Shown: positions 1-11,806, counted from the first letter of the stretch. The stretch: 64,000 nucleotides of DNA from Megaleporinus macrocephalus (GCA_021613375.1 CM038714.1:43163123-43227122), one strand, 5' to 3'. Translations and numbers: made by a program. The notes: a model not told the origin generated them from the letters alone.

Positions 1-21
1 CCTCCAGGATGATTCAACACA

Positions 22-152
22 GTTGTATATTGTCGCTGTCCAAAGAAATAGCAACTATACAGGAGAGGCCAAAAACCTTCTTAACTTCCAAAGTAAGTCA
101 GTGTACCCTGAATATTTCCCAAGAATATTTTGAAGCATGTCTATTGGTCACG
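22..152 (+). repeat. Interspersed repeat, family A (copy 1)
   Basis: This stretch aligns by eye with 16943-17085 on the same strand and, in reverse, with about 56000-56085. Shared landmarks are a TATTGTCGCTGTC-like start, ACAGGAGAG, a CTTAACTT block followed by AAGTAAGTCA, and TTTTGAAGCAT next to TCTATTGGTC. Three dispersed copies in 56 kb point to a mobile repeat, probably a DNA-transposon fragment, but no end or coding part is visible, so the class is not assigned. Confidence 0.55.
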
Positions 153-159
153 TCCTGCC

Positions 160-475
160 CTGTTTTCCTGCCAGTCTGTCTTTGTTTACGTTCCCTTGTC
201 TGTCCCATGTGCTTGTGTTTACGTTTTTTGCCATGTGGTTCTGTTTGTTTTGGTCATGTGTTCCCTTGTCTCCGCCCCTCACCTGTTTTCCACTGTGACT
301 CCGCCTATTGTCCTCAGGTGTTTCTTGTTCCCTCTTGTAATCCTGTGTATATATTAGGCTTGTTCGTCTTCACATGTCGCTGCGCAGCCTGTTCACCACC
401 TGGCTCGGCTCGGTGAGGTGCTGACCGGTTAGTTTTTAGGTCCGACTTGAGTCGGCGCCTCCGTCGCTTCATGAT
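160..475 (+). mobile_element. LTR-like retroelement fragment
   Basis: The segment is rich in TGT, TTT and CCT runs. It has a CTCAGGTGTTTCTTGTTCCC block followed by a TATA-like GTATATATTAGGC, an arrangement that resembles an LTR promoter. The same order (CTCAGGTGTTCC, then CTTATACCC) occurs at 29440-29660, so the two are probably old members of one family. No primer-binding site, polypurine tract or gag/pol frame was found, and a DNA transposon end is also possible. Confidence 0.3.
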
Positions 476-1037
476 GACATACGGCGTTAACAGGTTTCAC
501 ACACAGTCACTGCAGTTGCTCTCCTCTAATCGTGCGAGCCGAGAGACAGCTTGATAACGACAGAGCTTAATTCTTATTGGTCAGAAGTTCCGCGGACACC
601 GCTTGATTTGTTTTATGGTAAATATATATATATATATCTCCTCTAAATCTCTTTACACTAATACTGTCATGTCTTCTAGCACAACAGTTCATTTTCATGC
701 ATTCAACATATTTCTATTGTCAGAATTAGTATTTCAGATCATGAAGAGGCTCAAGTGCCGTAGATTTTTACTCTTATGATTTGTGAGTGTCTTTAAAAGC
801 AGTACATCACTATTGCGTTTGGATCTATTTTTCCTTCTACTCTTTCTAGTTCTTTTCGTTCTTTTTACCTCTTTTCTATTGTGTCTTCTTCATCAGCTGT
901 AAAGAGAGCTAGCACCGTGAGACCCGCCGTTGTTCATGTAGGCTGCAGATGGCGAGTTGAGGCTTTTTTCTAACCTTCACCAACTGCGTCCGGCTGCTCT
1001 CGCTGACCACCAAGGCCAGGAACAGCTGTATCTTGAA
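476..1037. other. No gene recognised
   Basis: This stretch is mostly AT-rich sequence with a short TA run at about 621-637 and a GC-richer end at 900-1037. I see no open frame with a known motif and no RNA gene. Confidence 0.5.
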
Positions 1038-1505
1038 TAGAGATGGAAGGATCGATCGGCCATGTATCGGTATCGGCCCATTTTAAATCAAAACATGTGA
1101 TCGGCAAAAAAAACCAAATGAGCCTAATTTCTGTATTTCCAGCTAGCGTTTCATCCAGGCAGAGGAGCCCTGCGTGAAACCCCCTCCGGCCAGCTCCCTG
1201 CAATTCCTATCTGAACCACTAGGTGGAAACACATACCCTTTCATTTTCCACAGACTGACTAAAGCAGCGGCTTCACGAGAACAGTTTAAGCGTCCACCGC
1301 ATGTGCGGAAAGAAAACATCGTCCGTCTGGCAGTTTGTTACCGCATGTGACTCAGGCTCATCCAGGACAGTTTATAACATCTGTAAAATTAGTAAAATCA
1401 CTGTCTCTCGCGGGAGAACCAAGACAAAGACGTTTAACACTACTAATCTGATACGACACTTCAGAGTATACCACGTGACTGAATACAGTGAGTACCAGCA
1501 AACAG
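1038..1505 (+). mobile_element. Truncated hAT element with BED-finger coding relic
   Basis: It opens with TAGAGATGGAAGGATCGATC, which matches the terminal repeat of the complete element at 11048-11806. It then carries the same internal sequence in the opposite orientation to that copy. Homology stops near 1505, so the 3' half is missing or replaced, and no target duplication can be defined. The element is a class II hAT relic of the ZBED-like kind. Confidence 0.7.
1301..1501 (+). pseudogene. BED zinc-finger fragment of hAT transposase
   Basis: An open frame from 1301 reads SSVWQFVTACD near residues 7-17, then a NICKI segment, and TTNLIRHFRVYH near residues 47-58. That order matches the BED DNA-binding finger of hAT transposases (VW and aromatic residues, Cys pair, then His pair), but the first Cys of the pair is replaced (YNIC instead of C-x-x-C). 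The frame continues to 1654 into unrelated sequence, and the catalytic domain is absent. I treat it as a decayed transposase N-terminus, not a host gene. Confidence 0.6.
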
Positions 1506-2209
1506 TTTCTCTGATTCCGGTTTGTTTGCTTTTGTGTTTCGTGTTTTGTTTTCATTTTGTTTGTTTATTAGAAGTATTTTGTTTGAACTTGCATTTGCGT
1601 TCGCCCCCATGTTTCGTCATGCCTTTTCCTCCGTCTCCTTGCCTGCCCATGTGACACTACAGGCCTGCTCATCAAATAATTGTCATGTAATATAAAGAGC
1701 AGCTGCTGTATTCGAATGATGTAGAAAAATTAAATCATTAAAAATATATATACATGTTTTTCATTGGATGGCGTTGATATGATGTGTCTTTTAGCTCTCC
1801 GTGGAGCCAAACAAACTATAATTCTCATAATGATCAACAATAGATTTTTTATTTAAACTTTTTATATTCTCTATATGAATGTGCTTTTTTATTTAGTGTC
1901 TTTAGTCGGAGCTTTCCTGAACAGCAATGTTGCAATGGCTCTTTGCAGCAGAAATCAAGGGAATTCACTAATTAGAAGGGTTGTCTGGACACTTTTGGGC
2001 ATGTATTACATATCGTGCGGCCCTGACAGGTCCCTCGTTGGCATGTTTGTTTTTCAGTGTGTAAGTGGAATCCGAGTCACCACAAACCCACAGTAATGTG
2101 CTTACAAGTCATCTCAAATTTGTGACCCATTCGGCACACATGTAACGTAAACATGACTGCGCTGGAGAAGTAATGCCTTTCCCCCTAATGATTTCCTCTT
2201 TTCTTTCCT
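1506..2209. other. No gene recognised
   Basis: The first 150 bases are T-rich with a CCTCCGTCTCCTTGCCTGCC block like those in LTR-type fragments elsewhere in the window. The rest is AT-rich unique-looking DNA. Short open frames have no recognisable motif. Confidence 0.45.
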
Positions 2210-2500
2210 AATCATTTTATGTAACTGTGTTAAATGGGGCATCGCGCCATAGGCCAATGATTGGTGGAGGAAAAAGACTGCCACATCCCCCGTCCCTGCC
2301 AATATCTATTCTCACTCGCTGTGAGTCAGGCCCAGCTGTCGCAGGCAGTCGGGGACAGGAAAGAGAGAAAAGCCTGCGATCAGCTCTCCGAGCACAGCTC
2401 GGAAACTCCACGCTAAGAGCGGTCACCACCGTTCTGCCACAGGACTGGCAAAATCCAGGGCAGATCCACACAGCAATGGGGCATCAGGAGGCCTCACCGT
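2210..2500. other. GC-richer block with CCAAT/ATTGG palindrome
   Basis: The block is visibly richer in G and C than its surroundings and appears once in the window. It contains GGCCAATGATTGGTGG at about 2250, two opposed CCAAT boxes, which are NF-Y-type sites. A 91-codon frame on the plus strand and an 84-codon frame on the minus strand cross it, but neither resembles a protein family. A regulatory element is possible. Nothing in the sequence proves it. Confidence 0.2.
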
Positions 2501-3865
2501 AAATCCTCCAAGGTTCAGCAGACTGTAAAGGAGATCTACTGAACAAAGCTATAATTTTATAGCTATTATTCTTCTACTGGTCACTCTTACAGTAGGAGAG
2601 ACACCACAGTTCTCTTGCCTGATGTTCTTATTTATTTATTTATATTTTTAGAGATGTTTGGTTTTGCAGATAAATAGCACATGCAATCTTTTTCCCTGTA
2701 GAGGATATGTACTTATGTACTTTGCTTAGAAACTCAACAAAACATCCCATTTTTGCATACAGTTGAGGTCAAAATAATGCTGACCAATCTTTAAACATGT
2801 CACATCGTTTATTCCGAACATTCACTGCTTTGCAAGAAGAGTGAGACCACCTGCTGTGCCTTCAATACCTACCACATACACTTGCTCTATATAGTTCATC
2901 AGTACAGCACAGTGGTCAACTGATTCTTGACCGTAGATCCACTGAACAGTAAGCAGAATCGTGAAAATGGGGTGTGTATGAAGAGATATCCCTGCGGTGT
3001 ACATCCACAACTTCACACAAAGGAAGTGTCTATTCTACACCAGCACACTATTCCAAACACTGGAATCTCTGATTCTCTTAACACTGACCTAGGAACCCAC
3101 TCCCAGCTGTAGAGCTGAACGGTTCAGTGCTACTGTGTTTAGTTATTATAGTTTATTATAATATTATATTATAGTTAGGTTATAAACTATAATAGGTCAG
3201 TTAGGTCAAGTGGGCTTAAAGTAATGTACAACTGCTAAAGAGAATGAGCGAAAGACATATACATACATATTCATACACATAATAATACCAGAGCTTGATT
3301 TATGTGAAAACTATGCCCAACAACTGATCCCAGTTTAAGATGCTACAAATTCGTTAGAACTCCCCAATGCAACATAACATCTGCGGATATCTTTTTACTG
3401 TGTATGGTCAACAATTAGACAAACTGATTATCAGTTATCATGTGAATGACATAACAGTAAATGCTCAGATATAATTACATCAGAAGGAACCTTCACACGT
3501 AATAGTCTGATTTCATTGTAAAGTTGAAAACCACAGGGTCAAAAGCTTGAAATATCCCAATGGCCAATCATAATTTTTTCCCCTTTGGTCATTACGAGCT
3601 AGACTGAGGGTCTAATTGCAATAACTGCCAACAGATTTAGGGACTGTCGGTGGCCAATCACATTTCCATATCCAATAAATAGCACCAATTTTGTAAGGAA
3701 TGAAAACTCTCCTCTGGAAGTCTTAGATATGTCACTAACTGTGAATACGGGTTTTTGCATAATTGTTTCTGCCTGCTGTTAGAAACTGTGAACTTACAAC
3801 AGCAGATTTTTTAAAACGGATAGTTATGTGATGGAAGTCAAGTCACTGATGACTTCATGGGAAAA
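2501..3865. other. Intergenic or intronic DNA with Tc1-like terminus
   Basis: No gene is seen. A TTTA run lies at about 2627-2646. CATACAGTTGAGGTCAAAAT at about 2755 resembles the outer end of Tc1-like terminal repeats in fish, but no partner end or transposase follows. The region 3130-3190 is a TTATAATA-type low-complexity patch. Confidence 0.35.
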
Positions 3866-4820
3866 TCACAGGAGAAGTGAATGCCTTGCAACAACTAGAG
3901 AATAGCATACCCATTTTTAATGAACGTTTTCATGGCAATGGAGATACAGACGCTGGAATCTTGCAAATTCTGGTGCATCCAAGGAGGCCAAGACAGAGTA
4001 CCAGACAGCCAGAGACATTTAGAGAACTATAACTTAGGGAAAACAAGAGGAACTAACTTAATTTGAATTGCCAACCAATAAGAGGGCCATGCAATGGACT
4101 GGCGACCTGTCCATGGCATACCCAGCCTTCGTCTGATGACGCTGGGATTGGCTCCAGCCCCACCGTGACCCCGACTAGCTGGATAAAGCGGAAGATAATG
4201 GATGGATGGGACCAATAAGAGTAACCACAGAAGTTGTAGGATTATAGGGCATTGTGTCCCATCTGCAATAACAGTTTTTATTACAGTCTTTGAGAAAACA
4301 GAGATCATGATTTTTAATGTCTGAACCTGGTTGATCAGCAGGGACATGTTAGAACAAAGTACAGTATGGTGTGGTCAATGAGCACTGCTGATCTACCAGG
4401 ATCAGACATTGAAAATCATTATCTCTGTCTTTTCAAAGACTATAATAAAAAGTGTTATTGCAGATGGGACACAGAGATTATGATATTTAATGTCTGATCC
4501 TGGTTGATCAGCAGGGACATGTTAGAACAAAGTACAGTATGGTGTGGTCAATGAGCCCTGGTCAGAGAGCCACATTGCTAGCTTTCAGGGAACTGGAGAT
4601 ACAGACCCTGGAATCTTGCAACTTCTGGCACATCCAAGGTGGCCCATCTGTAATGATGTTTTTTATTCTAGCGTTCAAGAAAACAGAGATAACGACTTTC
4701 AATATCTGATCCTGGTAGATCAGCAGAGACCTGTTAGAACTACAGGAAGTACAGGAGCGTGTGGTCTTGTCAACAAGCTCTGGATCACATTGCTCATTCT
4801 CAGGAAAATGGAGATATAGA
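3866..4820 (+). repeat. Mosaic interspersed repeat, family B (direct and inverted modules)
   Basis: One module (GGAGATACAGACNCTGGAAT, then CTTGCAA and CATCCAAGG) occurs near 3940 and 4592. An 82-bp module starting GAGAT-ATGAT-TTTAATGTCTG is repeated almost identically at 4301-4382 and 4475-4556. Between them, 4387-4441 is the reverse complement of the same module, so 4288-4441 forms an imperfect palindrome. Related copies occur at 19321-19740 and 26270-26640. No coding capacity is seen. The unit is interrupted by a retroelement tail at 4085-4210. Confidence 0.6.
4085..4210 (+). mobile_element. 5'-truncated LINE/SINE tail with 11-bp target duplication
   Basis: The sequence GGCGACCTGTCCATGG, then GGGATTGGCTCCAGCCCCAC, then ATGGATGGATGG is the familiar 3' tail shared by fish LINE and SINE elements. 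Here it is in plus orientation. The identical 11-mer ACCAATAAGAG lies immediately before (4074-4084) and after (4211-4221), which is a clean target-site duplication from target-primed reverse transcription. Only about 126 bp were inserted, so the copy is severely 5'-truncated. A longer antisense relative is at 56544-56814. Confidence 0.8.
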
Positions 4821-7279
4821 ACCAAAAATGTATGTTACTTGCTTCAAAAGACTGGCTTCACATGCCAAAAAAAAAAAAATCATCTTCGGCCTAGCGCTAG
4901 TACAACATAAAAAAAAAAATCCTAGCCAATATTAGCATTATAGCAGGATTATTAATATTATAACAAAGTTCTGACAGTAGATGCCTAGCTGTAAAAGTCA
5001 TAACATCACATTGATTTTCGATTTTTAATTTTTTGTTGTTGAATTTTAAAAAACTGTAATTCAGATTAAGTCTACACTGCCTGTCCTATTTAACAAAACC
5101 ACCCCACGCTGTCAATGCTGTATCAGTGGGATTTCCATTAATGCCGATAAATCCATGGAAGCTTAATATCAGCTGATTTTATCACCCAAATGATATATCG
5201 GCTCAGCTCGAACACGTTCAGGAGAAGCCCTTGTGAACAGGCTTTGGTCCAAACGGAGCTGGCATATTTTCAGTTAAACCTTTGACTTCACTGTGTACAT
5301 GGATGAAACACGGTGAAACACTGATCTAGCCAAAAGGCACAAATAGTAATGTACTCAGCCGAGCACATTAAGAACATCTGTGCTGGACATTGAGCTGCTC
5401 ATGGACAAATCTAGGGCAGAAGGGAGTTTGAAGCACAATGACTAGACTCAGGATTATTGGGGGGGGTTCATTAAACAGTGCAGCTCTGCACTGTGACCTC
5501 TCTGAATTAACCCTGAATGCAATGAGAGATTAAAATCAATACTAAATACCCTTGGGAGATCGATGGACAACCCCTTTTAACTGCATGACAAGAGCAAAAG
5601 GAAGGATAAGAGCCATCACTAAAGGAATGATCGTTTTCTCTTGATGTCATTAGCTGCGTGTGTGAGAACTGCGGCCGATGGTAAGGTCCTAAATGAGCAC
5701 ATTGACCAAACTGACATCGACTCTGGAGCAGAATTTATGGATTCATTTGATGGAAATGATCCCTATTCACGAGAAAAGTTATTTTGGTGCACCAAAAATC
5801 CTGAACGCATGCCTCTAAAGACTTGTCACGCTGTCACTGCTGTCCTTCAGGCAGCAATATTAGGGCTGTGCATGCTGACTCATTTTAATATCTGAGTAGC
5901 TGTTCATTACAAAAAACTAAGGTAGAGTTGGGGGCTATTTTTGGGTGGGTGATATTACTGGTATTAGGAAAGCAGCACACAGAGGAGTACATTAAAAATC
6001 ATGCTAATGTGCTAACACTACAGCTAAGCAACAATGTCGGATGCTGAATCGAGTCTTGCCATCATTTACATGCGGTCTTCAGTGGACGATGTTCCAACAT
6101 TTCATTTTGTCAGAGGAACATCTTTTTCATTGCTCCCAGACCTAGCTAACGTTAGCTAGAGTAGTTAGCCTTGTTAGCACTGCAGCCATTGCCTTTACAA
6201 ACTGGTACTTAACAATACGAAGTGTAACAGGTAATTCCACACAAGCATTTAAATTTCAATGCAGAAGAACATCTGCTAAAAAATAAAGAGAATGAAAAGA
6301 GTTAACCGTAGCTAACTTTACTTGTTAACTATTAGAAGCTAGCCTGACTCCCCTCTGTCAGACAATTGAACTCAATGGATTCATATCTATCAGTACTGGC
6401 AATGTTGACCAGTGAGCCAAATTAGATGTTTTCCTTTATATTATTTTGTCTAAAGTAATTTTCCTGGACCGACTTTCAAAATAGCAGAATGTCTTTCAGT
6501 CAGTGGCACACACATGCGAGCAGACTTGAATTTCTCGGGCGTGGAATAGAGTCCAAAGCCTTGGGGTTCATTCCCAATTCCCAAATGTGTGTAATTGAGG
6601 AGTTGACTCAGCCCTATTAGCCTGTATCTTTCCAATGATTTCAGTATTTGGGTGCTAATATTTCAAATAATAAACCAAGTATAAATAACCAAGAGCAATG
6701 GTCCAGTGTTACTCATTCCATTTACTATTACAAAATGTCCCTTCTCATGTACAATCACTATGTTGGAGATTTAAGGCTTGGACCTGAGAGCAGCAATATC
6801 AAAATACCTCAGTTGTAACAACCTATTTTTTTAACTGCCATTCCAATCGTTTTACTGAAAATAGACATGCTAGATATAAAAAGTAATTGAATCTGGTCTA
6901 TTTGAACCTAAGAAAACCACACTTTCCACCCCAGAGAAGCTTCCCAAGTTCAGAGTTTAAAATTCCCTATATACCACAACCTCAAAACACTCCCCCTTGC
7001 TATGCCCTAGCCCCCAAAGCACTATCCTTACAGACTTCATATGTTCTGCCGCTGGGAGATGTACAAAAGCAGCAGGCCAGCAGCATCCGAAACAGCTCTA
7101 GGAGGAAAACTGTGAAACCAGGACACTGCTTGTTATTATTATTTTAATTTTTTTGGGGGGTAGCATGTATTCGACTCCAGGTTACATCACTGTGAGTCTC
7201 ATTTACAAATAGAAAGCTTAGCAAATGCCACAGTACATACTGATGTGTTTCTTCTTTTCTATGATAAGTCATTCTTTTC
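4821..7279. other. No gene recognised
   Basis: This is AT-rich DNA. About 5130-5220 has a hAT-terminus-like TGATATATCGGCTC. About 6147-6160 has the 14-bp palindrome AGCTAACGTTAGCT inside a stretch of GCTAAC/GTTAGC words common in fish transposons. The 84-codon frame at 5641-5895 has no motif I recognise. Confidence 0.4.
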
Positions 7280-7517
7280 ATGATGAAGACAGAGAAATCT
7301 AAAGTCCGCCTTTATGTACTTGATCTGACTAATGAGTATAAACAGAACGCACAGTTGTGTGGATTTACACAAACATGAACAAAGCACGGTTAAATCTGAG
7401 GTATAACAAATTTCACAATGCCATAATCTCAGCAGACATGCTGATAATGGTTTATGCCTTTTCCTCAAACCACAAAATCATGTTTAACCCTCTTATTTTT
7501 TACAGAAGGCTTTAATT
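7280..7517 (+). repeat. Direct repeat, family C (copy 1)
   Basis: This segment starts ATGATGAAGACAGAGAAATC and ends ACAGAAGGCTTTAATTT. It aligns nearly end to end with 9635-9864 on the same strand, with small indels (for example TATGTACTTGATCTG against TATACTTATGCTTGATCTG). It encodes nothing recognisable. It could be an unnamed mobile repeat or a local duplication. Two copies in one window cannot decide this. Confidence 0.7.
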
Positions 7518-9492
7518 TATTTTGGAGGAGGTTGTTTGGAACAGCTGAGCTATGCATTTCTTTCTTCAGTAACGTTGTTGGAATATACTTGGATGGAAAT
7601 GTGTATGAAATACAAAAACAGGAGTGAAATCGATTTTCGTCTTTGTAGGTGAGCAATCAAGTCAACATTTCCAAAAGGTATAAAAATATATTTTTATATA
7701 TTGCAGTTGTATATGAGCTGCAGTTGTGGTGCAAGCATGGGTGTCTTTTTGGAGAGTATTTCCACAGCAGGGGGTTCCATTTCACCCCTCACTCCTCACT
7801 AGCAGCTCAACATTTCACAAACAGGGGGCCAACTAGAGGTCTAGGAAAATATTGCTACACTTTAGTATCACAGTAGTATGTTTAATGGTACTACATTAAC
7901 TCTTTTTTAATTAATAGTTTCTATGTAAAGATTTGTGCTGTGTTTAAATCCACATTAGACTCTTCTGTAGTCCAAACCAATGCAATAGGTAGTCCAAACC
8001 TATACAATAATCTTTCCTAAAATTAGATCTCAAAAATCAGCACCCCTGGAAACAAGAGTGTCCAAATAAATCTGTTAATCTGAGTTAAAGAGACAAAATA
8101 TTTGATTTTAACATACTAATTAAAGCTATCAGATTTACACTTTTAAAAGGCTGCCTACTGTCTTAACACTATCAATGGGTTACAGAATCAGTGGGTTACT
8201 GGAAGACGTTGACTTAAATCACCTTTCTGCCACTGGTAGCATTATGTGATTGCCCTAGCCTAGATGAGACCTAGGTGGTGGGTAGAACTGAGCAGTGGAG
8301 AAAACATTGAGGACAAATAGCCCAAAAATGAAAAAGACAGAAGCTGGAAATGGGTTTGTTAGAGAAGAAAACACACAGGACAGGGCTACTCGAGGACTAG
8401 GGTGGAGAACCACTGACCTCAGGGCATGTGCAAGAGGATTTCATAAAAATCCCAACACTTCACCTTGCACTGCCTGTTCTCCACAGAGCTTCTATTTCTT
8501 TGCACAATGCGAGATACACAAGACTCATATAGGCCTGTCAACAACATGGAACTACAGCTGCTGATTAATTGGCATATAAATAACTAATTAAATATATAAT
8601 TACATAATTACACTTGAAAAGCATAGCAACATGTATGTAATAATGTCCTACTCCTAAGGATAGAAACAACCTTTGTGCCTCAGTTGGCAGTCCCTCAAAT
8701 ACCCACTATGGCAAAATTTGATTGTGAACACAGGCACTGTCATTGGGTGTTTTTGTCATTACTTCCTGCGCCTGCATCATTTGCTGTGATTGTAGTAAAG
8801 GGAACATGAGCGAGACAGGGGTCTGGTTGTTTTGAGCAGGCCCTGGCTGATATGAGACCAATTGAAAGGAGTGGAAAATTCCAATAATGGCAGATTCTAT
8901 TTATTAGCGGGACCCTCGCCGGCAAGCCTTAATATAATCCGAAATATATATCCATCAGGTGCAAATGTTAAGTACGCATTAAGATTACTTCGTTTAACCT
9001 TGTTCAAAGACAATCTTGTTAGGTTAACTAAAGCTACACACACATTTTTCTTACCCAGGCTTAACCACAATGACAAATTCTAAGAAAACTGGGCCATCAG
9101 TAGTGAAGTTCCAGTTCAGTGTGGGTGATCTAGAACAAGTGTGCTCGAAACTGGCCCTGGAGTTCAACCAGTTCAACAACCTGGACAGTTCAGATCCAAT
9201 TCAACTGGCTCTTATACTCAGAAGCCCCTACAGTCTTTGATGAGGTGTGTTAGACTGTGGTTGGAACTAAGATTTGCAGAAGGAAGATCTCCTGGACCTA
9301 GAGTGGGCACCTCTGATGGGTATTTTACAGGTGCATTTCTGTCCAACAAGGTACAAACAGAGTAAATGTTCCAACATAAAGGCACCACAGGAGTCCAACT
9401 GTGGACTATATTGTGCACTCACTTTTTCATCCAGGAGAAAAGGGCATATTTGTAATTTTTCATAGTTCAACTGAAGACCGACCCTTGAGGGT
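7518..9492. other. No gene recognised
   Basis: No feature can be supported here. Short frames at 8295-8564, 9141-9365 and 9267-9524 have no known domain. The sequence is AT-rich and looks single-copy within the window. Confidence 0.4.
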
Positions 9493-9634
9493 ACACTCTC
9501 AGAAAACAGGTATTCATTTGTCACGGGGGTAGTACCCCTTCTGCCACTGGGGTACCCTTAAATGTACATCTTCAGTACCTTCACTTTTTAGCTTAAACAA
9601 ATTGGTGTCCAAACCAAGACTTTGAGTTATTAGT
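9493..9634 (+). mobile_element. DNA-transposon-like fragment
   Basis: ACTCTCAGAAAACAGGTATT is followed by GGGGTAGTACCCCTTCTGCC and CACTGGGGTACCCTTAAATG. These GGTAC/GTACC words after an ACTCTCAGAAAA-type start are typical of non-autonomous fish DNA elements. Only one end is seen. The last part (about 9586-9634) is repeated at about 9872-9911, on the other side of family C copy 2. Confidence 0.35.
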
Positions 9635-9864
9635 ATGATGAAGACAGAGAAATCTAAAGTCCGCCTTATACTTATGCTTGATCTGATTAATGAGTATAAA
9701 CAGGACGCACTGTTGTGTGGATTTACACAAAAAATGAACAAAGCACGGTTAAATCTGAGAAATAACAAATTTCACAATGACAGACATGCTGATAATGGGT
9801 TATGCCTTTTTCTCAAAACACAAAATTATGTTTAACCCTCTTTTTTTTACAATAGGCTTAAATT
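9635..9864 (+). repeat. Direct repeat, family C (copy 2)
   Basis: This is the second copy of the segment at 7280-7517, 2.35 kb downstream in the same orientation. It is bracketed by two short direct repeats containing GTCCAAACCAAGACTTT (9586-9634 and 9872-9911). That bracket is absent around copy 1, so it appears that copy 2 is the inserted one or that a local slippage created the flanks. Confidence 0.65.
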
Positions 9865-9910
9865 GCTTCATTTTTTAGCTTGTCCAAACCAAGACTTTAA
9901 GTTGTTATTA

Positions 9911-10035
9911 GGGGTGTGTCATATCCTATTGTACACAATAATATCGCCAACATTTTTTTAATATCGCGAACAATATTATACCCTGAAATATTGCGCCCAT
10001 CCATAATTATCACATCAGGGTACTACTTTTTACTG
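9911..10035 (+). mobile_element. hAT-like terminus fragment
   Basis: AGGGGTGTGTCATATCCTAT followed by repeated AATATCGC words resembles the ends of non-autonomous hAT elements, such as the complete one at 37056-37433. A matching opposite end was not identified. AGCTCACCCCTG near 20810 is a weak candidate but lies far away. Confidence 0.3.
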
Positions 10036-11047
10036 TTTTTAGCAAAAGAAAAATTCACACTTTCTCATTTTCTATTATCTATCTACTAGAGACAGATTTT
10101 ATCTGTCCAGTATCGTTCATTTTACTTCAGTCATGGATATATGGAGATTCTTGTTCAGTGAATTCAAAATCTTAAGGCAGCCTAAGTACCAACCTCTTTG
10201 GATTCAGAGAGAATGTAGAGAACATAATTGTATAACAGCCTATTGCTGTTCCATTTTTGGAGTCATGGCAGCTCCACGCACCCAGTCTTGTCTCTAGCAT
10301 TTTATTTAATTTTATTGTTCTATTATTCATTAGGTCATGAGGGGGACAAATACATAGCTTTCATCTGGAAAAGGCCTTATTTAAGATTTGCAGTTGGGCC
10401 TTTGAGAGAACACTTGCATGGCTTGCACATTAAAGAACAAAAAATGTGCCTGCGCAGTCCTTTTTCCTGGCAATGCACCACCCTAGTGACATGAGGGTTG
10501 CAACACCAGTTACAGTTCAGTACCAGGTTTTTTTTTTTTGTTTTGTTTTTTTCACAAGTGTACTCTGAGAGCGGGAACGGGTTCATCGTTAGTCTTCCGG
10601 ACTAGATCTGAAGTGATCCGAGGCCTCCAAAGAAAATGAAAACAGTCCTGCGGAGTGAGACGGTCAGCAGTGTAAGTGAATGAGTGACTCGGGCAGCAGA
10701 AAACAAGACAGCTAGGAGAGAGAAAAAAGAGGATAAGAGACTGTAGAGATAGAGATAGCTGTTTGCTGAACGAGTACTTTTATAAGGTATACAATGTAGG
10801 GAGCAGAGCTTCAAGCCACCCACTTCACAAATTCACATCAACCTGCCAGTTTGTGGTAAAACGCTGCTCCAGTTCTCACTGCCGAGTAGAACAATATCCA
10901 CATTTCCCAGCCTCCAGTTTGCATTCTCATCACGCTACCTGCGTAAACGGGTCACCCTATTTGCCTTGTAGTAGAGAAATTTGCCATTTTTTTAATATAT
11001 CAGTATTAGCCCATATCCGCCCATAGCCCATATATATAAGTATCAGC
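10036..11047. other. No gene recognised
   Basis: This region is AT-rich with poly-T at about 10529-10550. The sequence at 10985-11047 contains TATCAGTATTAGCCCATATC, which looks like the target repeat into which the following hAT element inserted, since related words continue after 11814. Confidence 0.4.
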
Positions 11048-11806
11048 TAGAGATGGACCGATCAGCGTTTCTGAGGCCGATTCCCATTGCCGATCACTAT
11101 TCAGCGTGATCGGCCGATAGCCAATACATATAGAGGGTGGGGCTATATGCCACGGCGGGGCTACATGTAGTTATTAGCGCAAGTAAGTCATGACACATGG
11201 TCTAAACTGGTTTATTACCATTTTTAACGAGCTCATATGAAACAACATAATATTTTTAAGAAAATTAACAGTAAAAAAACAAAGTAAATCAAACAAATAC
11301 CCCCAAATACTGCAATCATTCAATTTAGACCCTTCATTTAAAACAAAAAAATCTAATTAAATAAATACAGTCAAAACTGCAGTCATTAAACACAAACTCT
11401 GTTATTTTAAACGACAATATGTAATAATTAAATGTAGATCTTGAATTGCTGCTGCTGTTCTGTTCATACCGGTCAGATCTGGTCTGTACGGTGTTCTGGG
11501 TTGTTTGTTTTGTGCTAGCTGCGTGTGCTAGCTCTGCTGTTTGCTGATTACTAACTGTATTCAGCTGCGTATTGTTCTCTTAAATGCTGTATCAGATTAG
11601 TAGTGTTAAATGTCTTTGTCTTGGTTCCCCAGACACGTTGATTTGACTAATTTTACGAAATGCCCTGGATGAGTCTGCGTCACATACGGTAATAAGCTGC
11701 CAGACAGACATGCCATGAATGCAAACTGGAGAAATATCACCGAACGCATATTTAGATTAAAAATGGGCCGATATCGATGCAAAGCCAATCGATCTTTCCA
11801 TCTCTA
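11048..11806 (-). mobile_element. Complete non-autonomous hAT element with 8-bp target duplication
   Basis: The element starts TAGAGATGGACCGATC and ends GATCTTTCCATCTCTA, an imperfect terminal inverted repeat. It is flanked by GTATCAGC (11040-11047) and GTATCAGT (11807-11814), an 8-bp target duplication with one mismatch, as expected for hAT transposition. The interior at about 11480-11740 is the reverse complement of the BED-finger region at 1301-1503, with frame breaks. The element thus keeps a decayed transposase N-terminus on the minus strand and lacks the catalytic part. Confidence 0.85.
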
